A stretch of DNA of 64,000 nt from Pedobacter sp. R20-19 (GTDB lineage Bacteria > Bacteroidota > Bacteroidia > Sphingobacteriales > Sphingobacteriaceae). The DNA lies in assembly GCF_000708265.2 (NCBI RefSeq), contig NZ_JCKI01000002.1:186001-250000 (forward strand), given 5' to 3'. The notes beneath the pieces are model-generated. The model was not told where the DNA came from, made no database searches, and saw nothing but the letters and a program-made list of their open reading frames with translations. The translations under genes were made by a program, and so were the position numbers. Shown one piece after another: positions 43,401 to 52,565 of this stretch; position 1 is the first letter of the stretch, and each line of letters begins with the position of its first letter.

Positions 43401-45845
43401 ATGAAAAACCTTTCTTTATTAGCAGTTTTAATATTCTTGAACTTTTGTTCTTTCGGACAAGATAAAGCGCCTGCTTACCCCTTAATCACACATGACACTT
43501 ACTTAAGCATCTGGTCTTTTGGCGATGGATTAAATCAATCCGCTACCAAGCACTGGACAGGTAAAGAGCAAGCACTCACCGGAATTATAAAAGTAGATAA
43601 CCAGCTATACCGTTTTTTAGGTGCAGATAGTAAAACCTATAAAACCATTTTGCCTACGGCTGATGAGTTAAGCTATAAAGCTCGCTTTACTATCCAAAAA
43701 CCAGCAGATCATTGGAATACTTTAACCTTTAATGATAATAATTGGAAAAGTGGCGCGGCACCTTTTGGTGATGACCAGCAGTCGAAAACCAAATGGGATA
43801 CGGATGAAATCTTTTACCGAAGAAAATTTAACCTCGCTCAAAAAACATCAGCTAAGAAATATTTAAAGCTCAACCATGATGATAATGTTATGGTGTATCT
43901 TAATGGTCAAAAGGTTTATGAAAAAGAAGGCTGGGTACACGAATACATTTACATTCCATTAGCTGATGGTATTTTAAAAAAGGGTGATAACATTTTAGCC
44001 ATAGACTGTAAAAACACAGCTGGCGGAAGGTTCTTAGATGCAGGCATTGTAGAGGAAGTTCCGCAAGGCGCCACTATTTTGAACGCAAAGCAAACCAATG
44101 TTTCGATGGGGGCCACCAATACCATTTATACCTTTACGGCGGGAGGTGTAAATCTAAACTTAACTTTTACTTCACCTTTGCTGCTGAATGACCTCAATTT
44201 AACAGCCAGACCAATTAGTTACCTTACTTATGCCGTAAAATCAGCTGATGCAAAAGCGCACCAGGTAGATATTTATTTCGGTGCATCATCTAATCTAGCT
44301 GTAAATACGCCCAATCAACCAGTTTCTGTTTGGAAAAAGAGCCAAAATAACCTTTCCATTTTAAAAGCCGGATCAGTTGAACAACCTGTTCTGAAAAAGA
44401 AAAACGATGACTTAAGAATTGATTGGGGTTACCTGTATATCGCTGTGCCAGCTCAATTTAAGGCCACCCAATTTTTGGGCACACCGACGAATAATCTCCG
44501 CAATTTCAAAACAGGAAAATACCCACAAACCACACAGGCTTTGAATGTTAAAACACAAAACTTAAGTACAGTGATTCCATTTGGAACGGTTAATTCTAAG
44601 CCAGTAGAGAAATATCTCATGTTGGGCTATGATGACCTGAAATCTATCGAATATTTTGGGAATCAATTGCTTCCCATCTGGAGAAAATCTGCAGCGAATG
44701 CTTTTGAAGATCAACTGGTGTCTGCCAGTAAGGATTATGAATCTTTGAAGGCAAAGACAAAGGCATTTGATGCCAAACTGCTGGCTGAGGCAACCCAATC
44801 TGGTGGTAAGGAATATGCAGATTTATGTAAACTGGTGTACAGGCAGAGTATAGCTGCACATAAAATTGTTTATGCACCAAATGGAGATCTGTTATTTCTC
44901 TCAAAAGAAAATTTTAGTGGTGGCTTTATCAATACAGTTGATGTAACGTATCCTTCAGCACCCCAATATTTGTTATACAACCCTGAATTATTAAAGGGTA
45001 TGCTCAATGGTATTTTTTATTATGCGGAAAGTGGGAGGTGGAAAAAACCTTATCCAGCGCATGATATTGGCGTCTATCCAATTGCCAACGGACAAATTTA
45101 TGGAGAAGATATGCCTGTAGAAGAAGCAGGTAACATGCTTATTTTAGCTGCAGCAATTACCAGGGCAGATGGCAATACCACTTATGCAGATAAACATTGG
45201 GCAGTGATGTCCATCTGGGCAGACTATCTTTTAAAGGAAGGTTTTGATCCGGCCAATCAATTGTGTACAGATGATTTTGCAGGTCATCTAGCCCGAAATG
45301 CGAACTTATCAGTAAAGGCAATTGTGGGTTTAGGCGCTTATGCACAAATGGCAGAAAAATTAGGTAAAAAAGATATCGCAACTAAATACAAAAATGCAGC
45401 GTTAGAAATGGCAAAAAACTGGCAGACTTTAGCAAACAGTGGTGATCATTTTGCCTTAACTTTTAATGATAAAAATACCTGGAGCCAGAAATATAACCTC
45501 GTTTGGGATAAGCTTTTAAAACTAAATCTATTTCCGGAAGAAGTGTATAAAAAGGAAATAGATTTTTACCTGACGAAACAAAATGAGTTTGGCTTGCCAT
45601 TAGATAGCCGGAAAGACTACACTAAATCGGACTGGATTATGTGGACAGCCACATTAACAGACAATCAGGCTGATTTTGAGAAATTTATTAGCCCTATTCA
45701 CAAATTTGCTACAGAAACAACGAGTAAAGTACCGTTAACAGATTGGCATGAAACCAAAACGGGTAAGCAGGTGGGGTTCCAGGCTAGAAGCGTTGTTGGC
45801 GGATATTTTATAAAAATGCTGGCCGACAAATGGGATATAAAGTAG
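43401..45845 (+). CDS. Exported DUF4965/'glutaminase-like' protein with jelly-roll insert
   Basis: 814 residues with a signal peptide ('LLAVLIFLNFCSFGQ'). The start 'YPLITHDTYLSIWSFGDGLNQSATKHWTGKEQALTGIIKVDNQLYRFLG' is the DUF4964 module. An insert at about 92-218 ('WNTLTFNDNNWKSGAAPFGDD...YRRKFNL...YLNGQKVYEKEGWVHEY...NILAIDCKN') looks like a galactose-binding-type jelly roll. DUF5127-like strands ('FTAGGVNLNLTFTSPLLLNDLNLTARPISYLTYAVKS') follow. Then comes the helical DUF4965/DUF1793 part ('HDIGVYPIANGQIYGEDMPVEEAGNMLILAAAITRADG', 'SDWIMWTATLTDN', 'VPLTDWHETKTGKQVGFQARSVVGGYFIKML'), an (alpha/alpha)6-type fold. Relatives are often called glutaminase A, but glycan loci often carry them, so a glycosidase role is possible. 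A LacI operator precedes it. Confidence 0.82.
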   Translation: MKNLSLLAVLIFLNFCSFGQDKAPAYPLITHDTYLSIWSFGDGLNQSATKHWTGKEQALTGIIKVDNQLYRFLGADSKTYKTILPTADELSYKARFTIQKPADHWNTLTFNDNNWKSGAAPFGDDQQSKTKWDTDEIFYRRKFNLAQKTSAKKYLKLNHDDNVMVYLNGQKVYEKEGWVHEYIYIPLADGILKKGDNILAIDCKNTAGGRFLDAGIVEEVPQGATILNAKQTNVSMGATNTIYTFTAGGVNLNLTFTSPLLLNDLNLTARPISYLTYAVKSADAKAHQVDIYFGASSNLAVNTPNQPVSVWKKSQNNLSILKAGSVEQPVLKKKNDDLRIDWGYLYIAVPAQFKATQFLGTPTNNLRNFKTGKYPQTTQALNVKTQNLSTVIPFGTVNSKPVEKYLMLGYDDLKSIEYFGNQLLPIWRKSAANAFEDQLVSASKDYESLKAKTKAFDAKLLAEATQSGGKEYADLCKLVYRQSIAAHKIVYAPNGDLLFLSKENFSGGFINTVDVTYPSAPQYLLYNPELLKGMLNGIFYYAESGRWKKPYPAHDIGVYPIANGQIYGEDMPVEEAGNMLILAAAITRADGNTTYADKHWAVMSIWADYLLKEGFDPANQLCTDDFAGHLARNANLSVKAIVGLGAYAQMAEKLGKKDIATKYKNAALEMAKNWQTLANSGDHFALTFNDKNTWSQKYNLVWDKLLKLNLFPEEVYKKEIDFYLTKQNEFGLPLDSRKDYTKSDWIMWTATLTDNQADFEKFISPIHKFATETTSKVPLTDWHETKTGKQVGFQARSVVGGYFIKMLADKWDIK

Positions 45846-46074
45846 AAAATCAATCCTCAAGGGCGGCTTAAATTGTAGTTGGTTTCAAATAAAATCATAA
45901 AAAGCAACGTTTGGCTATTCATCCATGCAATGAAAATTTTGTTGCTGGTTTAGATTCTTTATTTTCGCAGCGATAAAAGATTTTATTCAAAGGCAGGTAT
46001 TCAGTTAAATTACTTTGAAAGCCCGTGTGGAGCAATAAATAGTGATACAAATCTTGCATCAAGTTGATCTTATT

Positions 46075-46107
46075 TTTCGTTTAGTAAAACGTTTAACGAT
46101 ACATTTG
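46075..46107 (+). promoter_or_regulatory. ROK-gene promoter with LacI-type operator in the spacer
   Basis: TTTC (46075-46078), a 21-base spacer and TACATTTG (46100-46107) form a Bacteroidota promoter. The operator AGTAAAACGTTTAAC (46083-46097) fills the spacer, so a bound LacI protein would block RNA polymerase directly. Confidence 0.65.
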
Positions 46108-46136
46108 AAATAAATTAAAATAGAAATACATAAATA

Positions 46137-47012
46137 ATGGAAAAGCCTGTAGCACTGGGTGTAGATATCGGCGGCTCGCATATAACAGCCGCGTTAGTAG
46201 ATTTAGAAACAAGAAGTCTGATTGATGATTCAATCAAACGTAGCCCTGTAAATTCTCAGGAGAGTAAAGAAGATATCTTATCAGCCTGGTGTGAGGTCAT
46301 CAATCAATCATTTAAGAATATAAAAAATGGTAACCGAAATATTGGAATTGCCATGCCTGGCCCATTTGATTACCAGGAAGGAATATCCCTAATCAAGGAT
46401 CAGGATAAGTTTAAATCACTTTATCAGGTAAATGTTAAAGCAGAATTGGCCAAACGTTTAGATGTTCCTCTGGAAAATATTCATTTCATTAATGATGCTG
46501 CAGGATTTTTGCAAGGTGAGGTTTTCGCCGGTGCTGCAAAAGGAAATTCGAATGTACTGGGTTTAACCCTGGGAACTGGCCTTGGGTCATCATTGAGTTT
46601 AAAAACAAGGGCAATAGATGCCGATTTATGGAATGCTCCGTTTCTAGATGGTATTGCTGAAGATTACCTGTCTACCCGGTGGTTTGTAAAAAGATATCTG
46701 CAACTCAGTGGAAAAGAACTCGCTGGAGTAAAAGAATTGGTCGAAATTGTAAACGAAGATCATTTGGCTACCCGTGTATTTATGGAGTTTGGCTATAACC
46801 TGGCCCAATTTCTTATCCCTACTATTAATGAACATAAGATAGATGCCGTTATCATTGGTGGAAATATATCACAAGCCTTTCCTGCTTTTGCGCCAGAACT
46901 CATTGCTGCCTTAAAGGGTAATGATATTGATGCCAGTATTAAAGTTTCAGAACTAAAAGAGCATGCCACTTTAATTGGAGCTGCCAGTTGTTGTGATGTG
47001 AGTGTTATTTAA
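46137..47012 (+). CDS. ROK-family sugar kinase-like protein lacking the zinc motif
   Basis: 291 residues. The ASKHA ATPase start 'ALGVDIGGSHITAALVDLET' (phosphate-1), 'IGIAMPGPFDYQEGI', 'NDAAGF' with the catalytic Asp at D120, 'LGLTLGTGLGSSL' (phosphate-2) and 'DAVIIGGNISQAF' (adenosine) define a ROK kinase. These usually phosphorylate glucose, mannose, fructose or N-acetyl-hexosamines in the cytoplasm. The usual HxxxxxxxxxCxCGxxGCxE zinc motif is absent: the stretch after 'SLSLKTRAIDADLWNAPFLDGIAEDYLS' has no Cys. The sugar is unknown; in this locus mannose is a reasonable guess. Controlled by its own LacI-type operator. Confidence 0.88.
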   Translation: MEKPVALGVDIGGSHITAALVDLETRSLIDDSIKRSPVNSQESKEDILSAWCEVINQSFKNIKNGNRNIGIAMPGPFDYQEGISLIKDQDKFKSLYQVNVKAELAKRLDVPLENIHFINDAAGFLQGEVFAGAAKGNSNVLGLTLGTGLGSSLSLKTRAIDADLWNAPFLDGIAEDYLSTRWFVKRYLQLSGKELAGVKELVEIVNEDHLATRVFMEFGYNLAQFLIPTINEHKIDAVIIGGNISQAFPAFAPELIAALKGNDIDASIKVSELKEHATLIGAASCCDVSVI

Positions 47013-47031
47013 TTGACCAAGATTTTATTTT

Positions 47032-47064
47032 AAAAAGGGTGGAAGAATTTTCTACCCTTTTTTG
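47032..47064 (+). terminator. Terminator after the ROK gene
   Basis: AAAAAGGGTGGAA and TTTCTACCCTTTTTT form a stem with one G-T type mismatch, followed by T residues. Confidence 0.8.
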
Positions 47065-47191
47065 GTTTACCAGATGCCCCGCAGCACTATATATGATAGC
47101 TTCTTAATATAAATGGAATACAAGCTTAAAAGCTAATTTTTTTCTAGAAAAATAATTTTTATTAAATGAATATTGTTATTATTGTATTGGT

Positions 47192-47205
47192 TTAAAACGT
47201 TTTAG
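47192..47205. promoter_or_regulatory. LacI-type operator, distal site before second SusC
   Basis: TTAAAACGTTTTAG holds a perfect 12-bp palindrome (TAAAACGTTTTA). Its centre is 98 bases from the next site. Confidence 0.8.
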
Positions 47206-47289
47206 TAATTACCATAACTGATCAAATATTTTCTTGATTTTTAAGAAGTAAAAGTCTGCCCAAAAAGCAGTTTTTTTTATCAGTTAATG

Positions 47290-47303
47290 CTAAAACGTTT
47301 TAG
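47290..47303. promoter_or_regulatory. LacI-type operator, proximal site before second SusC
   Basis: CTAAAACGTTTTAG, a perfect 14-bp palindrome 120 bases before the SusC start at 47423. With the distal site it could allow looping. The rest of this 410-base gap shows only the ROK terminator. Confidence 0.85.
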
Positions 47304-47422
47304 TTTATTATTAAAGTTATTTAAATTTTATTAACCAAACACCGGAAAGATATGAATTAAACCAATTACCTAACTAACCAACCGCATGTGCGGAAAAAAC
47401 TAAACAAACTAACCCTAAATTT

Positions 47423-50400
47423 ATGAAGAAAAATTTTAACCCTTTTCTAAAGCGAAAGCTTTGGTGGAAGAAGTGTGCCCTTAAACTTTCAGTGGCATCA
47501 CTAGTCTTCGGCATTTGTTATGATTCGTCAGCCATGGCAATCAACATCTCTAGTATAAACCCAACTGTTAAACATCCGTATCAGAAAGAGATTGTTATTC
47601 GAGGAATTGTTAAAGATGAGAATGGAATTGCACTTCCAGGTGCAGGGATCAAAGTGAAAGGAACATCAATCACCGTATCCTCAGATGTTAACGGTGCATT
47701 TAGCATTAGCGTTCCAGATCAAAATTCAGTGCTACTGATCTCTTATGTAGGTTATGATGTGCAGGAAATTATGGTAGGTACACAAACTCTGTTACAGGTA
47801 CAGCTTAAACCTACAGCAGGCAATGACCTTCAGGAAGTAGCAGTCGTTGCATTTGGTACTCAAAAAAAAGAGAGCCTGGTTGGGGCACAGTCTACCATTA
47901 AAGCTACAGAATTAAGGCAACCCGTAGCCAATATCAGTTCCATGCTGGCGGGGCGTATTTCTGGTGTAATTGGTGTGAACAGAAACGGAGAGCCTGGCGC
48001 CAGTAACGCCGATATTTGGATTCGTGGAATTTCTGCCATTGGCGGCAACAGCAGTGCACCACTAATTATCGTAGATGGTGTTCCCGGTCGTGATTTAAAC
48101 ACACTAAATACTTATGATATCGAATCCTTTACAATATTAAAAGATGCAGCAGCAACAGCTGTATATGGGATTCGTGGTGCTAACGGCGTAATCCTGGTGG
48201 TTACCAAAGCAGGTAAAACCGGATCTCCATCTGTAAACGTAGATTTCTTTCAAGGCATCACTCGCTTCACTAAAAAACCTACCTTAATTGATGGAATTGA
48301 TTATATGAATTTAGCCAATGAGGCAAAATTAACAGAATCTGTAAGAAGCAATGCACCTTACACCCCTCAATATACACAGGATTATATTAACCGTACCGCA
48401 TCAGGCGAAGACATTTATCGTTACCCGAATGTAAATTGGCTGGATGAAATTTTTGATGATGTGGGCCAGAACCGTACCGCCACAGCAAATCTTTCTGGCG
48501 GTGTAAATGCCGCTAAATATTATGTTTCATTAGGCTATTATGATGAAACAGGCTTACTAACCACTGATGATTCCCAATCCTACAGCACAAAACAGACTTT
48601 TCAACGCTTTAATGTGAATGCCAATCTGGATTGGGACATTACCGGGACCACTAAACTGAATTTAGGAATCAAAGGTATTCTGGCTCAAGGGCAAAATCCA
48701 GGTGCAGAAAACACGCAGGGTATTTATAATCAGATGTTTTTAATTAATCCCACCACTTACCCAGTGTTATATCCCAATGGATTGATTCCGGGCATCAGTG
48801 CGCAAAGCGATCAGCGAAATCCTTATGCGGAAGTTACCCGCCGTGGCTACCGTACAAACTACACTAATCAAGTATATTCCAACCTTCGTTTATCTCAGGA
48901 CTTAAAATTTGTAACGCCCGGACTATCATTTACAGGGATGTTCTCTTTTGACGCCCAGAACCAGAACAGTGTAAACAGAAACAAACTGGATAATACTTTT
49001 CGGATCAGAAGCAGTAATCCTGTAAACGCAGATGGTACTTATAATTATGATCGGATTTATACAGGTCAATCTTTTTTGGGATATGCTGTAACGAATGATG
49101 GAGATAAAAAGTTATATGGAGAGTTTGGGTTTAATTACAAGAGAAGTTTCGGAAAACATGATGTGACCGGATTATTACTTTACAACCAAAGCGATAACCT
49201 AAACCCCTTCAGCGGCACTTTTACCTTATCTATACCTTACCGTTTACAAGGCCTTGCGGCAAGGGTAGCATACGCTTATGATAACCGTTATTTTATTGAG
49301 TTTAACGGTGGTTATAATGGTTCTGAAAACTTTGCACCTGATAAGCGTTATGGCTTCTTCCCGGCGGTGGGCGTAGGTTATATCCTGTCCAATGAGAAAT
49401 TTTTTGAACCCCTAAAAAACATCTTCCAGTTGGTTAAATTTAGATATTCTGATGGTATTGCGGGTAGTGGTGCAAGTACAAATGGCTATGTAACCAATGA
49501 TTCTCAACGGTTTTATTACCTCACGCAAATTGGCGACAGGTTTAACAATGCCGACGTACCGGGCTATACTTTTGGGCAAACCCGAAATGTAAATTTGCGT
49601 GGACTTAATGTAACGGCTTATGGAGTTGACATTACCTGGGCCGAAAGCCGTAAGAAAGATTTAGGTATCGAATTAAGAACACTCCATAATAATTTATCCC
49701 TCATTGTAGATTTATTTAAAGAAAATAGAACCGGGCAATTTTTGGGTAGGGGAGTAGTGCCAAATTATATTGGTTTGGTTTCCAATCCATCTGGTAACCT
49801 TGGAGAAACCAAAAATAAAGGAATAGATGGTACGCTAGAGTACAACGCAAAAATTTCTGATGATTTTGATTTTTCAGTTCGGGCCAATTATACCTATAAT
49901 CAAGCTGTAATCGTAGAGAATGACCAGGCGCCAACCCGTTACCCTTGGATGGAACTTCGCGGCTCTACACCACTGGCAAGGGTTGGATATATAGCCGAAG
50001 GATTATTTACCAGTCAGGAAGAAATCAATAGCAGTCCGGCACAATTTGGTAAATTACTTCCAGGAGATATTAAATACAAAGATTTAAATGGCGATGGCAG
50101 GATTGATGCCTTTGATCGTACCATTATCGGTCGTGGCGATGTACCTTCATCTATTTATGGCTTTGGCTTTACCATGCGCTATAAACAGTTTGATTTAGGC
50201 GCCTTCTTTCAAGGTCAGAATAATGCCGATATTGTTTTGGAAGGTAATGCTATTCAACCTTTCCGTGCATCGGGTGGCTTAGGTAATCTACACGCCATCA
50301 CTACAGATCGCTGGACGGTAGATAATCCACGGCAGGATGCATTTTTCCCAAGGTTATCTTACGGACCAAATGATAATAACTATCAAACCAGTACCTGGTG

Positions 50401-50626
50401 GTTGCGCGATATCAGTTACCTGCGGCTGAAAAATGCACAGTTGGGTTATACGTTTAAGGATGGGATTAAAAAAGCTGGCATTAAAGGATTACGTGTTTAT
50501 GCCACAGGATACAACGTACTAACCTTCAGCAAATTTAAACTCTGGGATCCGGAACTTGCATCTGGCAACGGAACCAAATATCCGCTAACCTCCACTTACA
50601 CTTTAGGTTTAACCGCTAGCTTCTAA
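47423..50626 (+). CDS. SusC/RagA-family TonB-dependent transporter
   Basis: 1067 residues. It has a long basic N-terminus (MKKNFNPFLKRKLWWKKCALK) before the hydrophobic signal core 'LSVASLVFGICYDSSAMA'. Then come the carboxypeptidase-regulatory-like domain ('IVIRGIVKDENGIALPGAGIKVKGTSITVSSD'), the linker 'LQEVAVVAFGTQKKESLVGAQSTIKATEL', the plug ('DIWIRGISAIGGNSSAPLIIVDGVPG...FTILKDAAATAVYGIRGANGVILVVTKAG') and the barrel ending 'TSTYTLGLTASF'. 'GDIKYKDLNGDGRIDAFDRTIIG' is the usual calcium-type loop. Imports oligosaccharides with the SusD encoded 4 bases downstream. Two LacI operators precede it. Confidence 0.96.
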   Translation: MKKNFNPFLKRKLWWKKCALKLSVASLVFGICYDSSAMAINISSINPTVKHPYQKEIVIRGIVKDENGIALPGAGIKVKGTSITVSSDVNGAFSISVPDQNSVLLISYVGYDVQEIMVGTQTLLQVQLKPTAGNDLQEVAVVAFGTQKKESLVGAQSTIKATELRQPVANISSMLAGRISGVIGVNRNGEPGASNADIWIRGISAIGGNSSAPLIIVDGVPGRDLNTLNTYDIESFTILKDAAATAVYGIRGANGVILVVTKAGKTGSPSVNVDFFQGITRFTKKPTLIDGIDYMNLANEAKLTESVRSNAPYTPQYTQDYINRTASGEDIYRYPNVNWLDEIFDDVGQNRTATANLSGGVNAAKYYVSLGYYDETGLLTTDDSQSYSTKQTFQRFNVNANLDWDITGTTKLNLGIKGILAQGQNPGAENTQGIYNQMFLINPTTYPVLYPNGLIPGISAQSDQRNPYAEVTRRGYRTNYTNQVYSNLRLSQDLKFVTPGLSFTGMFSFDAQNQNSVNRNKLDNTFRIRSSNPVNADGTYNYDRIYTGQSFLGYAVTNDGDKKLYGEFGFNYKRSFGKHDVTGLLLYNQSDNLNPFSGTFTLSIPYRLQGLAARVAYAYDNRYFIEFNGGYNGSENFAPDKRYGFFPAVGVGYILSNEKFFEPLKNIFQLVKFRYSDGIAGSGASTNGYVTNDSQRFYYLTQIGDRFNNADVPGYTFGQTRNVNLRGLNVTAYGVDITWAESRKKDLGIELRTLHNNLSLIVDLFKENRTGQFLGRGVVPNYIGLVSNPSGNLGETKNKGIDGTLEYNAKISDDFDFSVRANYTYNQAVIVENDQAPTRYPWMELRGSTPLARVGYIAEGLFTSQEEINSSPAQFGKLLPGDIKYKDLNGDGRIDAFDRTIIGRGDVPSSIYGFGFTMRYKQFDLGAFFQGQNNADIVLEGNAIQPFRASGGLGNLHAITTDRWTVDNPRQDAFFPRLSYGPNDNNYQTSTWWLRDISYLRLKNAQLGYTFKDGIKKAGIKGLRVYATGYNVLTFSKFKLWDPELASGNGTKYPLTSTYTLGLTASF

Positions 50627-50630
50627 TAAA

Positions 50631-52439
50631 ATGAAAAAAATATATCTTTTTGCCCTGGCCTCGTTATTTTTAACAGGGAACTATGGCTGTAAAAAATTCT
50701 TAGATCAGGTACCTGATGACCGTTTAACCTTCGATCAGGGTTTTGCACAGAAGTCAACCGTTGATCAGTTCCTTGCGAATGTATATTCAACTTTGCCAGA
50801 TGAAATGAACCAACGTTCGCCCGGATTGGGTAATGCCGGCCCGTGGACAGGTGCTTCAGATGAGGTGAATATCACTGGTAATAACTTTGCAAACAATATC
50901 AATACCGGTAACTGGGATCCTACTTCTGGCTTGGTGAACGACATGTGGACGAATTATTTTCGTGGCATCCAGGCGGCCAGTAATTTTATGGCAAACGTAG
51001 GTCGTTGTAATGACTGTAACCTAAACGGGATCGATTATGTGAGCCGTTACCGCAATGAAGCACGTGGAATAAGAGCCATTTATTATTACTATTTGCTCCG
51101 TACATATGGTCCTGTTCCACTTTTGGGTAATGATCCAAACATCCCTGATGCACCAGTGAGTGCCATTAGTGTGCCGAGAAGTCCATTTGATGCCTGTGTA
51201 ACCTTCATTGCCGCTGAATTGGATGCTGCTGCAGAAGGATTACCAGCCTTACCACAGTCAAATGATGATTACGGACATTTAAATAAGGCTGTTCTGCAGG
51301 CTTTTAAAGTACAATTGTATTTAACAGCTGCCAGTCCGCTTTTTAATGGCAATACAGATTATGCATCCCTGCGCAATGCAGATGGAACGCCATTAATCAA
51401 TCAGACTTATAGTATTGAAAAATGGAAAAGAGCTGCTGATGCGGCTAAAGCTTTTATCAATACCTATCCATCTTTCCAGCTATTTACCAAAAGCGGTACA
51501 AACGCTTTCCAAACTGCATTTCTATCTTGCAGGGATGTCATGCTAACCGATTGGAACCAGGAAGTCATTTTTGCCAAAGGAAATGCCAACATTACTTATT
51601 TACAGTATGATATGTCGCCAAACCATACAGGTGCAAGTGGCGGCGACAAAGGTGGATCATTCAGGGCAGCTACGCAGCAAATGGTAGAAGCTTATTTTAT
51701 GGCAAATGGTAAAGCAACTGATGATGTTACATCAGGTTATTCCCGTACAGGATTTAGTAATTATCAAGGTCCGGAAACCGGCGATACGCCCAGGTCTATT
51801 TCAAATATGTACGTCAACCGTGAACCCCGTTTTTATGTAGGCATTACTTACACAGGAAGAAAATGGATCAATCCAAATTCTAACATCATTACTGATTTTA
51901 CTTTTAATGGCAATGCCGGAAGAGCAAATATTGGAAATGATGATTACAGTACAACAGGTTACACCCAACGTAAAAATTTATCTACAAGTGGCTGGCAGGC
52001 AAGTGGCAGAACCAACATTTTTATTCGACTGGCAGAAATTTATTTAGATTATGCTGAAGCCGCTTATGAAGCCAATGCTGGTGATCCGGAAGTTTTGATA
52101 TACCTCAATAAAATTCGTGAACGCGCTGGTGTACCTACTTATGGTTCTGGTAGTAGCCAGCTTCCTGTACCTGCAAATTTAAGAGATGCCATCAGGAGGG
52201 AAAGAAGGGTAGAGCTCGCTTTTGAAAACCACCGCTATTTCGACACACGCAGATGGAAGATTGCCGCTCAAACCGACATTCAGGTTTTGGGGTTAGACAT
52301 TTCTAAAAACTTAGCCACCGGTTTTTACAACATTGTTACGCAAGAAAACAGGGTGTTCCAAAACAGACATTATTTGTGGCCCATTCCAAATGCCGAAATA
52401 CAGAAAGTTCCGTTACTGGTTCAAAATCCGGGCTGGTAA
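50631..52439 (+). CDS. SusD/RagB-family glycan-binding lipoprotein
   Basis: 602 residues. The lipoprotein signal ends 'FLTGNYGC' (Cys 20), then 'KKFLDQVPDDRLTFDQGFAQKSTVDQFLANVYS', the standard SusD opening. TPR-type helices include 'YRNEARGIRAIYYYYLLRTYGPVPLL'. 'IFIRLAEIYLDYAEAAYEAN' and 'LRDAIRRERRVELAFENHRYFDTRRWKIA' are SusD signatures, and the protein ends 'LLVQNPGW'. A short Cys-containing motif 'GRCNDCNLNG' lies at about residues 124-133. Starts 4 bases after its SusC, so certainly in the same operon. Followed by an imperfect terminator. Confidence 0.95.
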   Translation: MKKIYLFALASLFLTGNYGCKKFLDQVPDDRLTFDQGFAQKSTVDQFLANVYSTLPDEMNQRSPGLGNAGPWTGASDEVNITGNNFANNINTGNWDPTSGLVNDMWTNYFRGIQAASNFMANVGRCNDCNLNGIDYVSRYRNEARGIRAIYYYYLLRTYGPVPLLGNDPNIPDAPVSAISVPRSPFDACVTFIAAELDAAAEGLPALPQSNDDYGHLNKAVLQAFKVQLYLTAASPLFNGNTDYASLRNADGTPLINQTYSIEKWKRAADAAKAFINTYPSFQLFTKSGTNAFQTAFLSCRDVMLTDWNQEVIFAKGNANITYLQYDMSPNHTGASGGDKGGSFRAATQQMVEAYFMANGKATDDVTSGYSRTGFSNYQGPETGDTPRSISNMYVNREPRFYVGITYTGRKWINPNSNIITDFTFNGNAGRANIGNDDYSTTGYTQRKNLSTSGWQASGRTNIFIRLAEIYLDYAEAAYEANAGDPEVLIYLNKIRERAGVPTYGSGSSQLPVPANLRDAIRRERRVELAFENHRYFDTRRWKIAAQTDIQVLGLDISKNLATGFYNIVTQENRVFQNRHYLWPIPNAEIQKVPLLVQNPGW

Positions 52440-52454
52440 ACAAGAACATGATTA

Positions 52455-52499
52455 AAAGACAGCGTTGCGTACAAATGAAAGTTACGCAGCGTTGTCTTT
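52455..52499 (+). terminator. Probable terminator after second SusD
   Basis: AAAGACAGCGTTGCGTA pairs with TACGCAGCGTTGTCTTT, including G-T pairs. The T-run after the stem is weak, so some read-through into the peptidase genes is possible. Confidence 0.6.
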
Positions 52500-52565
52500 A
52501 TCTGCAATGTAGCTCATTTTAAAAATCAATACAATTTATTCATAAGCAATTAAAACACAATAAGT

